64,000 nucleotides of DNA from Gammaproteobacteria bacterium. GTDB lineage: Bacteria > Pseudomonadota > Gammaproteobacteria > Steroidobacterales > Woeseiaceae. The notes below the pieces were generated by a model. That model saw only the letters and a program-made list of their open reading frames with translations, made no database searches and was not told where the DNA came from. The stretch is taken from the NCBI GenBank assembly GCA_013151645.1, contig JAADHU010000030.1, positions 1-64,000 on the forward strand, written 5' to 3'. This document shows positions 44,946 to 54,134 of the stretch, in pieces. Each line of letters opens with the position of its first letter. The stretch's first letter is position 1. The position numbers were made by a program, and so were the translations under genes.

Positions 44946-46469
44946 TTATTCAATCTGAATTTTACCGGTGCTGTCGTGGCCGAAAAACTTCATGAGCGAG
45001 TAGATGGCCAGGTACTGCAGCCCTAATACGATCAGGATGACCATCGAAGATTCATAGCTTGCCGCGATAATAAAGGCGAGTACGGTCATAAAGCCAGCCA
45101 CCATTGCATAGGAAAATTGTGTCGAAACGTGATCGATATGAGGGCAACCGGAGCCCATCGACGCCAGTACAGTGGTATCCGATATGGGCGAGGTGTGATC
45201 GCCAAACAGGCCGCCGCTGAGGATGGCGGCAATGGTCAGATGCAGTGGCGCTCCGAGTGAGTGTGCGACGGGTACTACGATCACCATCAAGATAGCAAAA
45301 GTACCGTAGGACGATCCGGTGGCAAAAGACATGGACGCACCGAGGAAGAAAACAATGACGGGAAAGTACTGTGGCGCGACGCTGTCACCAATCAGCGAAG
45401 CTAAGTACGCGCCCGTTTGTAAATCTTTACAGACGGAACCGAGTGACCAGGCCAGGATGAGTATCAGGCAGTTAAACAACAATTTCTCGGCACCACTAAT
45501 ATAGTGGGTCAGGGATTGACTGTAGGGGACCTGTTGTCGCTTGCGCATTAAATAGGCACAAGCCATCGACGCGAAAATATAGGAAATAAAAATGCCGGAG
45601 CGTACGTGTTCGCCCTGGATACCTTCCGTCAATGCGAAGTAGGCCAATACGGCCACCATCGTACCGAGCATGATCGCAAACGGTAAGATGACCGTGCTAA
45701 TGCCGGAATCCGTGTTTGAAGTATTGTCTTCTGTCGATGATTGTTGTTCGTCATCGTCCAGTGTTCCCGCAGCAACAGCTTTGTTGTAGCGGCTTTGTGC
45801 CCTGGCCATCGGCCCGAAATCCTTGCCCGTCGACAAAATCATGGGTATGGATGACAAGGCCAAAAGTGCATAGAACTGGTACGGCCAGATGCTCAACAGA
45901 ACGGTGAAGGGGTTTTCCGTCAGGCCGATATCGCTATAAGAGCTTTCGATCAGGCCCATGATGTAGACGCCCCAGGTTGCGAACGGGACGAGAATCGTCA
46001 CGGGCGCGGCCGTGGTATCGATGATGAACGCCAGTTTTTCCCGACATATCTTCAGTTGCGTGAAGACCGGCTTGAACAGGGGTCCGACAATCAGCGCATT
46101 CCCGGAATCCGTAAAGAATATGCTCAGGCCGGCCGCCCATGCCGCCAGTTGCGCCCGTACGGCGCTCGAGATGAATCGGGTAACGGCTGTCGAGAACGCG
46201 CGAGCGCCACCCGACAGGCTCAACAGCCTGATGAATCCACCGATGGCCAGAATCACGATCAGGACCTGCGTGTTGGAACTGCTGGATACCTGCACGAACA
46301 CATGCTGCTCAATCAGGTTGACGATGGCGAGGAAAGGATTGAAGCCGGTGAGGATCAGCGCGCCACTCAGGGCGCCGACCGTCAATGAGAAAATAATGTT
46401 TCGGTAGTAGAGCGACAGGGCAATGCTGAGAAGGGGCGGAACGATTGACCAGATACCGTAGCTTTCCAT
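44946..46469 (-). CDS. NhaC family Na+/H+ antiporter
   Basis: 507 residues with about twelve hydrophobic segments. Conserved elements of the NhaC group are visible: FFTDSGNALIVGPL, SFATGSSYGTFAILM and GGLFGDHTSPISDTTVLAS. AAGGGG precedes the ATG. NhaC relatives exchange Na+ for H+, and some exchange organic acids. It is the first gene of a pair with the sulfatase. The pairing suggests it may carry a sulfated or related compound rather than only sodium, but this rests on adjacency. A polar Asp/Glu/Ser-rich loop (residues ~235-255) is longer than usual. Confidence 0.92.
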   Translation of the reverse strand: MESYGIWSIVPPLLSIALSLYYRNIIFSLTVGALSGALILTGFNPFLAIVNLIEQHVFVQVSSSSNTQVLIVILAIGGFIRLLSLSGGARAFSTAVTRFISSAVRAQLAAWAAGLSIFFTDSGNALIVGPLFKPVFTQLKICREKLAFIIDTTAAPVTILVPFATWGVYIMGLIESSYSDIGLTENPFTVLLSIWPYQFYALLALSSIPMILSTGKDFGPMARAQSRYNKAVAAGTLDDDEQQSSTEDNTSNTDSGISTVILPFAIMLGTMVAVLAYFALTEGIQGEHVRSGIFISYIFASMACAYLMRKRQQVPYSQSLTHYISGAEKLLFNCLILILAWSLGSVCKDLQTGAYLASLIGDSVAPQYFPVIVFFLGASMSFATGSSYGTFAILMVIVVPVAHSLGAPLHLTIAAILSGGLFGDHTSPISDTTVLASMGSGCPHIDHVSTQFSYAMVAGFMTVLAFIIAASYESSMVILIVLGLQYLAIYSLMKFFGHDSTGKIQIE

Positions 46470-46615
46470 GTTTCCCCTTCAGCCGTCGAACGATGCCGCG
46501 ACAGCATACCGAATTCCTCCGGCGTATTCCGAAGGTTCGAAAATGAATGGGTTTCGGTCCGGGCGACAAGTGTGCGTCCCGGTTAAAAGTTGTTACCTTG
46601 CGGTACTCGCCAGTA

Positions 46616-47770
46616 TTAATTCCGGCTGCGTGCTAACCATGACTGCCAGTCGTCAAGCGCGGGGCGGGCACGCAGGTTTTCGTCGTACAAACCGATATCA
46701 CGCCAAATCGACGCGACCGGGTCCTGCAACAAAACACCGTTCCACAACGCGTCGAAATCGACCACGGTCCACCAGATGACAAACTCTGCGTCAAGTGCAT
46801 CGGCTTCGGACAGCAGGCGGCTTGCGTATACTTGCTGGAACGCCTCGCTGCTCGGGACATTGACGCCGAAGGACGGAATGATCAGATCTTCGGCGATCCA
46901 GCCGGTTTCAGTAATGGCCAGCGGTTTTCCCTGTGCCAGCGACTGGACCTGGCTTAACCAGTCGTCGGGCATGTTGTCGGGGTCGCCCTTGTCCGCATGG
47001 TTATAAAAAATGTACGGATAGACACTGACCCCAACCACGTCGACGTAGTCTAGAATCCGCTCGAAACCCGTTGCGATGGTTGCCATCTCGGCCGAGCCGG
47101 GACTCTTGATCGCGATCGAGATCATGACGGGCAGATTCGGGTATTGCGCCTTGATGCCGTTGTAGACCACCTCGGCGAACACGACGTAGTCATCGAATGC
47201 AGCCGGATCATTCAACATGAGTTCGCTGATTTCCGTGCCGTAGTTAAAATACACAGGGTCAAAGCGTGCGATGAGATCCAGGGCAAAATTCAGATAGGCC
47301 GTGGTAACTTCAACATCGGCGAAACTGCGGGTGTCCCAGGGCGGCGGTCGCGGCTCATTGAAGTTCACGCCCCAATTGGCCGCCATTGCATCGCGCACAC
47401 CGTTTAGCGAGTCGATGGCGAGAAAGACCTCTTTACCCGGCTGCAACATCTGTACGCGATCATTCAAATCCGCATCAACTTCGGCGGGATAGGGCAAACC
47501 CTGCAGTGCCGCCTCCCAGGGAACACCGACCATAATATGATGGTCAACAATGTCGCCGTTGTCCTGGATGCGTTGATTTACGTCATCGACCGCAGTCTGC
47601 GTCGCGTCCCAGGGCCACGGGGTAAATCCCATGTAGAAACTGCGTGTTTGCACGGGTGGCGGTGGTGGTGGCGTCAGCGTATTTTCGCTCGTTGACGATC
47701 CACCACAGCCCGCAAGAAACGCGCAGACCATCAGCAAAAATGCGACTATTTTGACGATTGGAGTGTTCAC
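46616..47770 (-). CDS. Lipoprotein glycoside hydrolase-like protein (clan GH-A type TIM barrel)
   Basis: GTG at 47770 is preferred because it places the signal peptide first and ends in lipobox FLAGC; an in-frame start at 47821 adds residues with no leader character. A Gly/Ser and Pro-rich spacer (PPPPPP) follows. The body reads as a TIM barrel: FYMGFTPWPWD, then FNYGTEISEL with a likely acid/base Glu (~residue 181), VVGVSVYPYIFYN and AITETGWIAE with a likely nucleophile Glu (~289). This Glu pair, ~108 residues apart, is the clan GH-A pattern; GH53-like is my best guess. The substrate would be a polysaccharide at the cell surface. Alone on its transcript as far as seen. Confidence 0.7.
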   Translation of the reverse strand: MNTPIVKIVAFLLMVCAFLAGCGGSSTSENTLTPPPPPPVQTRSFYMGFTPWPWDATQTAVDDVNQRIQDNGDIVDHHIMVGVPWEAALQGLPYPAEVDADLNDRVQMLQPGKEVFLAIDSLNGVRDAMAANWGVNFNEPRPPPWDTRSFADVEVTTAYLNFALDLIARFDPVYFNYGTEISELMLNDPAAFDDYVVFAEVVYNGIKAQYPNLPVMISIAIKSPGSAEMATIATGFERILDYVDVVGVSVYPYIFYNHADKGDPDNMPDDWLSQVQSLAQGKPLAITETGWIAEDLIIPSFGVNVPSSEAFQQVYASRLLSEADALDAEFVIWWTVVDFDALWNGVLLQDPVASIWRDIGLYDENLRARPALDDWQSWLARSRN

Positions 47771-47955
47771 GCCGTGATAATAGACCGATTGGACGTCAAT
47801 TGGCGTGACGCCGGTCGACAAACAGTACGAAGCTCCCGCTTGCCAGACGGGGGTCGGTCAATCATGAGCTGTGCACCTCAATCCCGCATGACCGCTGGAA
47901 AACGATCATTTCACCGTATAGAGTCCGAGTCACAAAACGGAAGCGGGGACGGCAA

Positions 47956-48798
47956 TTGATTTTCGAAACCCACCAACCGGCTGCGCCGTTCGACAGCCTG
48001 ATCGAAAGTATTTTTTACTACAGGGACTTTCAGCCGGATCACTCCATTGAGCGAGTAGTACCGACTGGACATACGTTCGTTATCTTCGAACTGGACGGCA
48101 TCGAGCGCAACACCTTCGAAAAGAAGACGCTGAAACCCAATGCGGGTTTTCGAAATGCGTGGGTATCCGGCGTGCACCGAAATTACCTGTCAATTTCGGC
48201 TCACCGGAATTCCGAGATGTTCGTGATTCAGTTCAAGCCATACGGCGCATACCCTTTCCTGCATCTATCCATGCAGCATCTGGCCGATAGAGTCGTTCCA
48301 TGCAACGAATTTCCGAATGCCGGTCTGTTGGAGTTTCGAGAGGAGTTGGCGCAGGCTGAAACCCCGATTACGAAATTCGCGGTGGCTGATGCGTGGATGA
48401 CATCGCACTATCAGGAGGCATTGACAGCACCGAAGTCGATCGTAGACATTGTCGAGTTGTTGCAGGCACAGCCGGCCTCGAAGCTTAAAGAAGTTATCGA
48501 TCATTATGAAGGCTCGCAGAAGCATCTGATCTCTCAATTCAAGAAGTTCGTCGGCATTACGCCGAAACAATATCAGCGCATCTTGCGATTCAACGACGTA
48601 TTCGTGCAGATTCAAGCCGAGCAACCCCTGAACTGGTCCGACATTGCGCATCGTTGTGGCTATTCAGATCAGTCTCATTTTATTCGAGAGTTCAGGAACT
48701 TCTCCGGATTCAATCCCGAGTCCTATCGACGGCAGGAGTTTGACGAGGACGCGAGCAATTTTTTCCCGCTGGATCGGGATACAAAGGAAACTCAATGA
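47956..48798 (+). CDS. AraC family transcriptional regulator
   Basis: The start is TTG at 47956, with GGGGA just upstream. The N-terminal ~150 residues have the cupin-like pattern of a DUF6597-type sensor domain (VVPTGHTFVIFELDG, AWVSGVHRNYLSI, IQFKPYGAYPFL). The C-terminal ~100 residues hold two helix-turn-helix units; the second reads NWSDIAHRCGYSDQSHFIREFRNFSGFNP, matching the AraC signature. The last 4 bp overlap the amidohydrolase start (ATGA), so the regulator and enzyme are translated together. It probably controls this operon, although autoregulation cannot be seen in the sequence. Confidence 0.88.
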   Translation: MIFETHQPAAPFDSLIESIFYYRDFQPDHSIERVVPTGHTFVIFELDGIERNTFEKKTLKPNAGFRNAWVSGVHRNYLSISAHRNSEMFVIQFKPYGAYPFLHLSMQHLADRVVPCNEFPNAGLLEFREELAQAETPITKFAVADAWMTSHYQEALTAPKSIVDIVELLQAQPASKLKEVIDHYEGSQKHLISQFKKFVGITPKQYQRILRFNDVFVQIQAEQPLNWSDIAHRCGYSDQSHFIREFRNFSGFNPESYRRQEFDEDASNFFPLDRDTKETQ

Positions 48799-50063
48799 GA
48801 ACGTCAGGAAAAATATACAGCCTCGTGCTGTTCTTTATATGTGTCACTGGTCAAGCGCTGGCCGATACGGTGGTTATTCATGCGAGCCGCATGATTGACG
48901 TGGCAAGCGGTGAAATCAGTGCACCCGCGACGATCGTTGTCGACGGCAACAAGATCGTGGCAGTGAATCCGGATGAGTTACCCGCCGGTGCGACGGTCAT
49001 CGAGCTTGGCGATCGAACCTTGTTGCCAGGCTTATTCGATATGCACTCCCACTTGACCCTTGATTTTTTTTCCGGCAATCACTGGACCACAGCGGCGGTT
49101 CGTGAAACGCCAGCCGACTGGGCTTTGCATGGAGCACGTTTCGGTCGGCAAACACTGGAAGCAGGGTTTACGACCGTTCGCGACGCTGGCGCGTGGCCCG
49201 GCTTCCCCGATGTTGCACTAATGCGTGCGGTGGACGCCGGACATATTCCGGGGCCGCGGATCTACCCGGCAGGTCACTACCTTTCAATTACCGGCGGTCA
49301 TTGCGACGTCACGGGTTTCGCGCCGGGCATTATGGAACTGGGTCCTAATGAGGGAATCGCGAACGGAGTTGATGAGATTTTGCGTGCTGTTCGCTATCAG
49401 GCGAAACACGGCGTCAAAGTGATTAAGGTTTGCGCGACTGCCGGCGTCTTTTCAGCGGGCAAACAAGCCGGTGCCCAGCAATACTCCGATTCTGAATTGC
49501 AGGCGATTGTGGAGGAGGCAGCGCGTCACGATCTGAAAGTTATGGCGCATGCACACGGCAGTGAGGGAATCATGGCGGCGGTGAAAGCAGGCGTTGCATC
49601 GATTGAACACGGTTCAATGCTGACGTCGACGATCGTCAGGGAGATGAAGAAGAGAGGCACTTACTATGTTCCGACGATCTACCTATCGGACATTCCCCTT
49701 CCAGAGAATACGCCGCAGGATACGATCGATAAGAGCAATTATCTCGCACCGTTTATCGAAAAAAGTTTTCAGATGGCCGTTAAGGGCGGCATCAATATCG
49801 CGTTCGGCACGGATTCAGGCGTGATGCGCCATGATGAAATCGGTAAAGAGTTTCATGCGATGGTGCGACGTGGCATGTCGCCATTGCATGCGCTGCAGAC
49901 GGCGACTATCAATGCGGCCGATCTATTGGGTGTTACTGATCGGGCCGAACTCAAGCCCGGTAAGCTGGCGGATATCGTGGCGGTGGACGGTAATCCGCTG
50001 GTCGACATACGGGCGATGGAACGAGTGACGTTCGTGATGAAGGACGGTGTTGTCGTAAGATAG
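48795..50063 (+). CDS. Secreted amidohydrolase (imidazolonepropionase-like)
   Basis: The signal peptide ends near QALA-D. The metal-dependent hydrolase motifs are present: DMHSHL (HxH), a likely carbamylated Lys in VKVIKVCATAG, MAHAHG, SIEHGS and FGTDSG. The first ~65 residues and the C-terminus make the small beta-sandwich typical of the superfamily. These enzymes cleave amide bonds in dipeptides, imides or lactams; Xaa-Pro or Xaa-Arg dipeptidase-like activity is common among secreted members. It overlaps the AraC gene by 4 bp and is followed after 27 bp by a small membrane protein gene, making a three-gene operon. Confidence 0.9.
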   Translation: MRTSGKIYSLVLFFICVTGQALADTVVIHASRMIDVASGEISAPATIVVDGNKIVAVNPDELPAGATVIELGDRTLLPGLFDMHSHLTLDFFSGNHWTTAAVRETPADWALHGARFGRQTLEAGFTTVRDAGAWPGFPDVALMRAVDAGHIPGPRIYPAGHYLSITGGHCDVTGFAPGIMELGPNEGIANGVDEILRAVRYQAKHGVKVIKVCATAGVFSAGKQAGAQQYSDSELQAIVEEAARHDLKVMAHAHGSEGIMAAVKAGVASIEHGSMLTSTIVREMKKRGTYYVPTIYLSDIPLPENTPQDTIDKSNYLAPFIEKSFQMAVKGGINIAFGTDSGVMRHDEIGKEFHAMVRRGMSPLHALQTATINAADLLGVTDRAELKPGKLADIVAVDGNPLVDIRAMERVTFVMKDGVVVR

Positions 50064-50090
50064 AGGACTTAACCGGAAGGTGGGCTCAAG

Positions 50091-50423
50091 ATGGAAAAAA
50101 TCGACAACAAGGATACACGCGCAGATCTGACCAGTGCCTTGCAGGTTATTCTTAGTGAAAAACGCACGTCGATGGCGATGCTGCGAACCGGTATTGCGGT
50201 ACTCGTATTACCGATGAGCGTGGTCAGTTTCTTGGTTGCAACGTCGCGAATGTATGACGCTCTCCACGTGAGCTACCTGATCGCTCCACTGCTGTCGCTG
50301 GCGGGCTTTCTGGTATTGTTTGCGGGCTATCTGATTGTGCGCGCAGCGCTGCAACTACATCACTATGACCGCATACTCGATCACTTGAAACGACAACATC
50401 CTTCACTTTCAGAATTGTTTTAA
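50091..50423 (+). CDS. Small two-helix membrane protein, DUF202-like
   Basis: 110 residues. A polar start is followed by SEKRTSMAMLRTGIAVL, which resembles the DUF202 motif (x-ER-x-x-x-A-x-x-R-T). Two hydrophobic segments (~38-58 and ~67-90) follow, and the tail is basic. AAGGTGGG lies upstream of the ATG. It is last in the AraC-amidohydrolase run and ends before a strong hairpin. The DUF202 match is by eye only; some members act in vacuolar or small-molecule transport. Confidence 0.6.
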   Translation: MEKIDNKDTRADLTSALQVILSEKRTSMAMLRTGIAVLVLPMSVVSFLVATSRMYDALHVSYLIAPLLSLAGFLVLFAGYLIVRAALQLHHYDRILDHLKRQHPSLSELF

Positions 50424-50445
50424 CGAACCCTGATAGCAGCCACTT

Positions 50446-50475
50446 CGACCGGCGTGCAACGAAGCACGCCGGTCG
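50446..50475. terminator. Hairpin between convergent genes
   Basis: CGACCGGCGTGC and GCACGCCGGTCG form a perfect 12-bp stem around AACGAA. It lies between the small membrane protein gene (+) and the HtrA gene (-), so it can serve both. No long T tract follows on either strand, which lowers certainty. Confidence 0.6.
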
Positions 50476-50483
50476 GGTGGGGT

Positions 50484-51929
50484 TCACCAGCTCAAAGCGA
50501 CAAAACGCTGCGTACCGTTCTGGCTAACCAGCAGTAGTATCCGTTTACTCGTTCCTGCCGCATCGACTGCCCGCTCAAAGTCGCGCGGGCTTGCAACGGC
50601 CTTTCGGTTGACTTCGAGGATGACGGCGCCACGGCGCAAACCGGTCGTCGCGGCGGCGGATCCAGGTACAACATTACTGACGACGACGCCGGTTCCGGCT
50701 TCCACGCCGAGTTCCTCGGCGATGGCCGGCGTCAGCGTCTGGACGGTCAGACCAAGATCGCTTGCACTGGCGGTATCATTGCTCGCAACCTGAGCTTCTT
50801 CATCAAGTTGCCCAATCCTGATCGAAAGGTTGAGTGTTTTGCCCTCGCGCAACACGGTCAGTTTCTGGCGTGCCCCTGGCTTCGTTGCAGCGACCCGATT
50901 GCGAAAGGCACCGATATCACTAACCGGTTTTCCGTCATAAGCCACAATGATGTCGCCGGCCTCGATCCCGCCTTTGTCCGCAGGGGAATCCGGGCTGACC
51001 TGGCCGACAAGGATTCCCTTGCCGGGCTCAATATCGAAAGATTCCGCAAGGTCGGCCGTCAGCGGCTGAATAACGACGCCGAGATGGCCACGCGTGACCG
51101 ATCCGTTTTCAATCAATTGTTCGGCAATACCCTTCGCCAGCGTGCTGGGTATGGCGAAACCGATGCCCATGCTGCCGCCGCTGCGGCTGAAGATGGCGGT
51201 GTTGATACCGACGACGTCGCCGTCCAGATTGACGAGCGGCCCACCTGAATTGCCAGGATTGATTGCGGCGTCTGTCTGAATGAAGTCTTCGTAATCATTG
51301 ATGCCAATGCCGGTTCGCCCTTTGGCGCTGACGACACCGACCGTCAATGTGTGGCTGAGGCCGAAAGGATTACCAATCGCCACCACCCATTCGCCGACAA
51401 CGAGTTCCGACGAATCTGCCATTGGCAGGGCTGGAATATCGGCCGTGGCTATCTCAACGACAGCGACGTCCGATTTTGGGTCGCGGCCCGTAACCTTGGC
51501 GTCAAACTCACGGCCATCGGGAAAAGTGACGGTGATCTTGTCCGCGTTCTCAACGACGTGGTTATTGGTTAACAGGTAGGTCGTATCCTTGACCAGGCCG
51601 TCGTCAACAGCGAAAACGAAACCGGATCCCTGTCCAACCACTCGCCGGCTCTGGGGCGATTGTCTGGGCTGAGTTCCGGGCGGCAACTGACCACCGAAGA
51701 AGCGCCGCAGGAAATCGTCATCGAACGGCGACCGTGAGGGTGGCGCAGCTTGTGGCTGGGCACTCCCTTCAACCCGCAGCAAGGCTACCGACGGGGAGGT
51801 GGATTCGGCCACGTGGGCAAAAGCTTTGCTGCTTTCGCGAAGGCTGTCGATACCGCCGTCGGTGGCACCGGCGTATACGGGCAGCAGGAAAAACGTAATG
51901 AGCAAGACAGAGCTGAATGACTGCTTCAT
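50484..51929 (-). CDS. htrA: Do family periplasmic serine endopeptidase (HtrA/DegQ type)
   Basis: A signal peptide (LITFFLLPVYAGA) precedes a trypsin-like domain with the triad His124 (NNHVV), Asp154 (SDVAVV) and Ser228 (NPGNSGGP). Two PDZ domains follow: the first holds GVVIQPLTADLA and GGIEAGDIIVAYDG, the second LGVEAGTGVVVSNV and RGAVILEVNRKAV. The 481-residue length matches DegP/DegQ/MucD. These enzymes degrade misfolded envelope proteins. A Ser/Arg/Pro-rich insert lies near residues 60-95, where family members have the LA loop. GGAGACAATGCT precedes the ATG. The gene is monocistronic. Confidence 0.95.
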   Translation of the reverse strand: MKQSFSSVLLITFFLLPVYAGATDGGIDSLRESSKAFAHVAESTSPSVALLRVEGSAQPQAAPPSRSPFDDDFLRRFFGGQLPPGTQPRQSPQSRRVVGQGSGFVFAVDDGLVKDTTYLLTNNHVVENADKITVTFPDGREFDAKVTGRDPKSDVAVVEIATADIPALPMADSSELVVGEWVVAIGNPFGLSHTLTVGVVSAKGRTGIGINDYEDFIQTDAAINPGNSGGPLVNLDGDVVGINTAIFSRSGGSMGIGFAIPSTLAKGIAEQLIENGSVTRGHLGVVIQPLTADLAESFDIEPGKGILVGQVSPDSPADKGGIEAGDIIVAYDGKPVSDIGAFRNRVAATKPGARQKLTVLREGKTLNLSIRIGQLDEEAQVASNDTASASDLGLTVQTLTPAIAEELGVEAGTGVVVSNVVPGSAAATTGLRRGAVILEVNRKAVASPRDFERAVDAAGTSKRILLLVSQNGTQRFVALSW

Positions 51930-52145
51930 AGCATTGTCTCCAGAGATGGATTATTAGTTAGGTAAGCCCTATGTAGCCTTTAATACAGAGAAAACAAGGC
52001 TTCACCAAATAATTTTTTCGGTTACAACAGACAATTGTACTGCAGGCAAGGAGACGCAGCGCCTGTAGTCAGCCGCATACTCGCTCCGGGCCGCCTGATC
52101 GCGGTTCCACGCGGCTGCTGTGCCCAGGGGTCGCCGGGGGGGCGA

Positions 52146-52919
52146 TCAGGACGCCATACCCTCGGTCTGGATATGCAACTGTCGGCCGCAATGCTTGCAG
52201 TGCACAGCATCCAGGTCATGGCGGGTCAGGCCGCAGTCCGGGCATTCATAGTGGATTTTGTTTGGGCGAAAGATGGTTTGTACCAGGCGGATAAACAGCG
52301 CAACACCAACAATCATGATGACCACGGCGAGCAGACGTCCGGCGCTGCCGACCAGAATGACATCCCCGAAGCCGGTTGTCGTGAGCGTCGTAATGGTGAA
52401 ATACAGGGCATCGATGTAGTTGTTGATCGAGTCGTTAACCTGGACCTGCAATACAAACACAGCGGCCGTCACGATGAATACGAAAACCAGCAGATTGAGC
52501 GTGCTGAAAATGACTTCTTCGTTTCGTGCGAAGAACCTCGATTGAGCACGCAAATGCCGGGCTACGACGTAGGAGCGCAACAATCTCAATGAGCGCACCA
52601 GGCGCAGAAACGTAAAATTACCGACCAGTGCGGGTACGAATAGCGAAGCAATAATCACAAAATCCACAATGGTCATGGATTTGACGAGAAATGCCCCGCG
52701 ATCGGCATCCGCCAGCAAACGCCCGATGAAGTCGGCGATCAGCACGATGCCAATCAGCATGTCCAGGTAGACGATCCAGGTGTAAGCGTCGAGGAATGTT
52801 GTAGCGACAAAATAGCCGACGATGACTACATCAAAGACGACGAATAGAAACCGCGCCCGTACCGCGCGCGGCGTATCGCCATAATAAATTTCCCGACAGA
52901 TATTGCTTAGTCTATTCAT
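52146..52919 (-). CDS. Voltage-gated potassium channel with C-terminal zinc ribbon
   Basis: Six membrane segments are visible. The fourth has the regular Arg spacing of a voltage sensor (RLVRSLRLLRSYVVARHLR). The pore loop carries TTTGFGD, the potassium selectivity filter. The cytoplasmic tail after residue ~225 holds CPDC...CKHC, a zinc-ribbon pair rather than the RCK/TrkA domain more often seen. ATG 52919 is chosen over GTG 52931 because neither has a clear ribosome site and ATG is the more usual start. About 215 bp separate it from the HtrA gene, and it is divergent from nothing nearby; the upstream gene at 53025 is on the same strand. Confidence 0.88.
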   Translation of the reverse strand: MNRLSNICREIYYGDTPRAVRARFLFVVFDVVIVGYFVATTFLDAYTWIVYLDMLIGIVLIADFIGRLLADADRGAFLVKSMTIVDFVIIASLFVPALVGNFTFLRLVRSLRLLRSYVVARHLRAQSRFFARNEEVIFSTLNLLVFVFIVTAAVFVLQVQVNDSINNYIDALYFTITTLTTTGFGDVILVGSAGRLLAVVIMIVGVALFIRLVQTIFRPNKIHYECPDCGLTRHDLDAVHCKHCGRQLHIQTEGMAS

Positions 52920-53024
52920 GATACCGGGCACCGCTGCGATGATCGCAAGATAGCAATGAGTGAAAGATTCCGGTCCTTTCGAGCGCGAGCCAACCCTGCG
53001 GAAGCTCCAACGATAACAGTGCGT

Positions 53025-54134
53025 CTATTTCTCTCGCTCCTGCAAGATTACCTCAACCTCAAACAGTTCTTCCAGCAGGCCGCGCCATTCGAGGTATCCT
53101 CGCTCAACCCAGCCGTCGAGTTCCGCGACGCGCGTTTCCATCGCCTCAACGGTGGCGGCGACTTCGGTGTTGAAGGCTACGGCGAGGCGATCCTGTTCCT
53201 GAGTGGTAACACGGGCGTATTTATAAGAGTCATATTGATGCTTGATGGACTTCCAGGTACCTGCTTCGGTGTCGTCCGCCTTGGCTTCCGCAAACCTGAT
53301 GTTCTCGGCTTCGTAGTCGACCAGTTTACGACGGTATTTCCTCCACTCCCGATAGGTGCGTGCGAGGTTCGCATTGAACTCTCTGAACTTCGTGTCGACC
53401 GTGTCGGTAATCAGAAACTCGGTATTGCGGATGGTTTCGATGCGCACGAGCATGGGATCGTTGCGTGCCGGCAATCGCAGTAAACGAAGTATTCCATCGT
53501 CGCCTTGTTCGAGGTAGCCGTTGAATGTGCTCGGGGCAAGTTCGCTGGCGTACTGAATTAACGATACACCCTTGATATTAGAAACTGCCGCGTCACCTTT
53601 ACGAGTACGCTCTGCCGAAAGCGCGCTGGCGATCTCGTCATAGATCGCCTGAAATTCAGGCGTGCCTTTATCACTCTGATCCGCAATTGGCACGTCGTTC
53701 GCCCGGGCTGAAAAAATCTTGTTTAGCCAGACTACTCCTGTAGCGTCGACGGCACGGATCCGCAGGTCCAGCCGGTCACCGTCTGAGCGGACGATTGTTC
53801 CAAACAACTGCAGTTCAGCAGCGGCTTCGGGTTTCGTCACCACCCGCACGGCACCCCATTGCGCTGACTCCACCAGCGTCTCGCGCAATAGAAACGGCAT
53901 CAACTTCGCTTCGATCTGCCGGATACGGGGAAATACCTGCAGGTCGCGAAACACCGAAGGGTCGGTGGGTATACCCGGGTCGAAGACCGGGATCGTCACG
54001 TTCAACGCCGTACCGTCGCTGGTCGCGGTGGCCAAACCCGCGTTGGATTGAGCGCGTACGGTGAACGAAGCCGTTGCGATGACGAAAATTGCAAATATTG
54101 CTGTCACCATTCGATGTTTGACGCGCACCATCAT
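53025..54134 (-). CDS. Exported protein of unknown function, second gene of a coupled pair
   Basis: The start is the ATG at 54134, which overlaps the stop of the upstream lipoprotein gene by 4 bp (ATGA); a longer ORF start at 54188 lies inside that gene. A signal peptide (AIFAIFVIATASFTVRA) is followed by a region that begins NVTIPVFDPGIP and contains AELQLFGTIVRSDGDRLDLRIRAVDATG. That order (named activity, sum of subunits, VDATG) recalls lipoprotein/CsgG-like or LpoB-like envelope factors. The last ~110 residues are a long coiled-coil-like helix rich in Glu/Arg. I do not claim a family. The tight coupling points to a shared complex with the lipoprotein. Confidence 0.68.
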   Translation of the reverse strand: MMVRVKHRMVTAIFAIFVIATASFTVRAQSNAGLATATSDGTALNVTIPVFDPGIPTDPSVFRDLQVFPRIRQIEAKLMPFLLRETLVESAQWGAVRVVTKPEAAAELQLFGTIVRSDGDRLDLRIRAVDATGVVWLNKIFSARANDVPIADQSDKGTPEFQAIYDEIASALSAERTRKGDAAVSNIKGVSLIQYASELAPSTFNGYLEQGDDGILRLLRLPARNDPMLVRIETIRNTEFLITDTVDTKFREFNANLARTYREWRKYRRKLVDYEAENIRFAEAKADDTEAGTWKSIKHQYDSYKYARVTTQEQDRLAVAFNTEVAATVEAMETRVAELDGWVERGYLEWRGLLEELFEVEVILQEREK

